In this document: in pieces, positions 5,537-6,625 of the stretch
Numbering within the stretch: the first letter of the stretch is position 1
How the letters are laid out: every line of letters starts with the position of its first letter
NCBI GenBank assembly: GCA_026193755.1
Contig: JAPHUI010000291.1
Location: 1 to 6,625, forward strand
Length of the DNA: 6,625 nt
Direction of reading: 5' to 3'
DNA from: Ignavibacteriaceae bacterium
Lineage (GTDB): Bacteria > Bacteroidota > Ignavibacteria > Ignavibacteriales > Ignavibacteriaceae
Notes under the pieces: model-generated
The model's input: only the letters and a program-made list of their open reading frames with translations
Told to the model about the DNA's origin: nothing
Databases searched by the model: none
Program-made: the position numbers and the translations under genes

Positions 5537-6418
5537 ATGAGCAAAGAAAAATCCGTAATCCTTAACAAGGCAGAAATAAAACTTAGCGATTCACAAAATA
5601 AAATGATTGCCAGTGGATGGGGACAGGATGTGCTTGATAATACCATCACTGAAAAAATCTCCTATCTTTCGGAAGGACTAAAAGTAAAAGGCTATATTTC
5701 TTATCCTACAGACAAATCAAAAAAATATCCTTGTGTTATCTGGAACCGCGGAGGAATTGGCAACAAAGGTGCGATTGATTCATTTACTGCAAGAGGATTA
5801 TTTGGGCAGATTGCAAGCTGGGGTTATTTTGTTTTTGCAACTCAATACCGCGGTAATGATGGCGGAGAAGGTAAAGATGAATTTGGCGGTGATGATGTAA
5901 ACGATGTTTTAAATTTAATCCCACTTGCTGATGAAATTGAAAATGCAGATAAAACCAAATGGGGAATTGAAGGCTGGAGTCGCGGTGGGATGATGACTTA
6001 CTTAGCTTTGACAAAAACTGAATTCTCTACATATCCGGCAGGGGGGTTTAAATGTGCAATTGTAAGTGGAGGAATTGCAAACCTTCGCTGCAGTTCGGAT
6101 GAGAGTCCTTTTATGCGAAGATTATACGAAGTAACGATGGGAAAACATACAGGAGAAGAATTCTATAAAAAATGTGAGAGCCGTTCGATTGTAAAATTTC
6201 CTGAAAAGCTTTCTAAAAGCACACCGATATTAATTATCCACGGCATTGAAGACGAACGAGTTTTACCTCACGACTCGCTCGATCTTTCATATCATCTATT
6301 ACGGTTAAAAATTTCTTTTCGACTGGTCATGCTTGAAGGCGGAGATCACTTTTTGAAAAAGCACCGAAAAGAGGTAGATGAAATGAGAAGGAAGTGGTAT
6401 GAGAAGTATTTGAAATAA
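5537..6418 (+). CDS. Alpha/beta hydrolase, prolyl-oligopeptidase (S9)-like / acyl hydrolase family
   Basis: A 293-residue cytoplasmic serine hydrolase with no signal peptide. After a beta-rich start (ISYLSEGLKVKGYISYPTD, 41-59), the core has YPCVIWNRGG (64-73) and ATQYRGNDGGEGKDEFGG (101-118), giving an oxyanion region typical of S9-like hydrolases. The nucleophile elbow is GIEGWSRGG (143-151, Ser148). The acid is probably Asp239 in LIIHGIEDERV, and the histidine is His271 in LEGGDHFL. The triad is therefore complete. It lacks the N-terminal beta-propeller of true prolyl oligopeptidases, so it is a stand-alone catalytic domain. Substrate (peptide or ester) cannot be read from the sequence. 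The start at 5537 is the first ATG of the frame and lacks a clear Shine-Dalgarno. It is transcribed divergently from the DUF192 gene, and downstream it meets the repeat cluster at 6428-6542. Confidence 0.85.
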   Translation: MSKEKSVILNKAEIKLSDSQNKMIASGWGQDVLDNTITEKISYLSEGLKVKGYISYPTDKSKKYPCVIWNRGGIGNKGAIDSFTARGLFGQIASWGYFVFATQYRGNDGGEGKDEFGGDDVNDVLNLIPLADEIENADKTKWGIEGWSRGGMMTYLALTKTEFSTYPAGGFKCAIVSGGIANLRCSSDESPFMRRLYEVTMGKHTGEEFYKKCESRSIVKFPEKLSKSTPILIIHGIEDERVLPHDSLDLSYHLLRLKISFRLVMLEGGDHFLKKHRKEVDEMRRKWYEKYLK

Positions 6419-6427
6419 AATAATTTT

Positions 6428-6542
6428 CCCCTCCTGCCTGAGAGCCTGCCCCGAACTTGATTCGGGAAGGGGATTAAGGGAGGAGGGAGATTCTCACCAC
6501 CCCGTCACTAAAGTGACACCCCTCCTCACAAGTGAGGAGGGG
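6428..6542. repeat. Cluster of GC-rich inverted repeats (REP-like element)
   Basis: A GC-rich block between convergent genes holds four nested or tandem dyads. CCCTCCT (6429-6435) pairs with AGGAGGG (6481-6487) and encloses CCCGAA/TTCGGG (6450-6455 and 6461-6466) with loop CTTGA. GTCACT (6504-6509) pairs with AGTGAC (6512-6517). The strongest is CCCCTCCTCAC (6519-6529) with GTGAGGAGGGG (6532-6542), eleven perfect pairs around AA. It has no coding potential I trust. An AT-rich tail with TTTTT (6553-6557) follows the last hairpin on the plus strand, so that hairpin could also terminate the hydrolase transcript. Composition and layout are those of intergenic interspersed repeats. I see no terminal inverted repeats or transposase that would make it an insertion sequence. 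Confidence 0.7.
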
Positions 6543-6555
6543 ATAATTTGAATTT

Positions 6556-6625
6556 TTATTTTAACAATATCATCTTCTTCGTACTAATGAAACTCTGTCC
6601 TGAGCCTGTCGAAGGATCGACTGCA
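6556..6625 (-). CDS. C-terminal tail of a probable T9SS cargo protein (partial, N-terminus beyond window)
   Basis: Reading the minus strand from the right edge gives 22 open codons ending in TAA at 6558-6556. The last eleven residues, FISTKKMILLK, match the end of the T9SS type A C-terminal sorting domain (commonly F..TKKM.L.K), which directs secreted proteins of Bacteroidota and Ignavibacteria across the outer membrane and is removed there. The preceding residues, AVDPSTGSGQS, are encoded by a copy of the dispersed repeat at 6598-6616. The domain normally ends 'Y.L.A..F..TKKM', so the repeat lies between the expected tyrosine strand and the last strand. The body of the gene is outside the window. 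It converges on the hydrolase gene, with the repeat cluster between them. Only 22 residues support the call, but the ending plus an immediate stop is distinctive. Confidence 0.62.
   Translation of the reverse strand, partial: AVDPSTGSGQSFISTKKMILLK
6598..6616. repeat. Dispersed short repeat copy (TCCTGAGCCTGTCGAAGGA)
   Basis: This 19-base string has the form of a widespread short interspersed repeat in bacterial genomes (on the other strand it contains CTTCGACAGGCTCAGG). Its ends, TCCT and AGGA, are complementary. Here it lies inside an open reading frame, where it encodes PSTGSG on the minus strand. Recognition is from memory of the motif; only one copy is in this window. Confidence 0.55.

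Noticed and set aside
5464..5649. Upstream extension of the DUF192 frame to an ATG at 5649 (258 residues)
   Set aside because: The added 62 codons overlap the start of the hydrolase gene on the other strand and do not resemble DUF192 proteins. The ATG at 5463 starts a normal lysine-rich N-terminus before the membrane helix.
5784..6014. Minus-strand 76-codon open frame rich in His, Gln and Leu
   Set aside because: It is antisense to the hydrolase core, and the low-complexity composition is typical of a shadow frame.
6428..6542. CRISPR array or insertion sequence
   Set aside because: The hairpins differ from each other, have no regular spacers, and no transposase or cas gene is present.

Overview
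The window is an AT-rich stretch of bacterial chromosome holding nine protein genes plus the last codons of a tenth. I place it in the Bacteroidota/Ignavibacteria side of the FCB group. The reasons are a C-terminal tail typical of type IX secretion (T9SS) cargo at the right edge, a bacterial PcrB/GGGP-synthase homologue, a Trm112-like protein of the CCPETK type, and GC-rich interspersed hairpin repeats in an AT-rich background. This placement is inference; no rRNA gene or classic phylogenetic marker is present.

Left part (1-2383, minus strand). A probable operon reads from right to left: a 71-aa Trm112-like protein, a membrane methyltransferase of the isoprenylcysteine carboxyl methyltransferase (ICMT) type, and a secreted N-acetylmuramoyl-L-alanine amidase cut by the window edge just as its catalytic domain begins. 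The gaps are 57 and 13 bp. A 234-bp gap with a strong GC-rich hairpin (1951-2000) separates this set from a second minus-strand pair: an orphan ParA/Soj-type ATPase followed 26 bp later by an ArsC/Spx-family thioredoxin-fold protein.

Middle (3199-4805). A 218-bp divergent intergenic region with a small dyad separates parA from a plus-strand pair: a geranylgeranylglyceryl phosphate synthase homologue and a GmhA-type sedoheptulose-7-phosphate isomerase. One makes an ether-lipid precursor and the other an LPS heptose precursor, so the pair suggests envelope biosynthesis.

Right part (4806-6625). A membrane-anchored DUF192 protein (minus strand) converges on gmhA and diverges from a cytoplasmic serine alpha/beta hydrolase (plus strand). 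After the hydrolase comes a 115-bp cluster of GC-rich inverted repeats. It is followed by the minus-strand 3' end of a gene whose encoded tail looks like a T9SS type A sorting signal and contains an in-frame copy of a dispersed repeat.

Most genes are ordinary envelope and housekeeping functions. I found no convincing new defence, mobile or CRISPR system. The observations most worth a second look are the repeat-derived peptide inside the T9SS tail, the altered P-loop of the orphan ParA, the GGGP synthase/GmhA pairing, and the hairpin elements.
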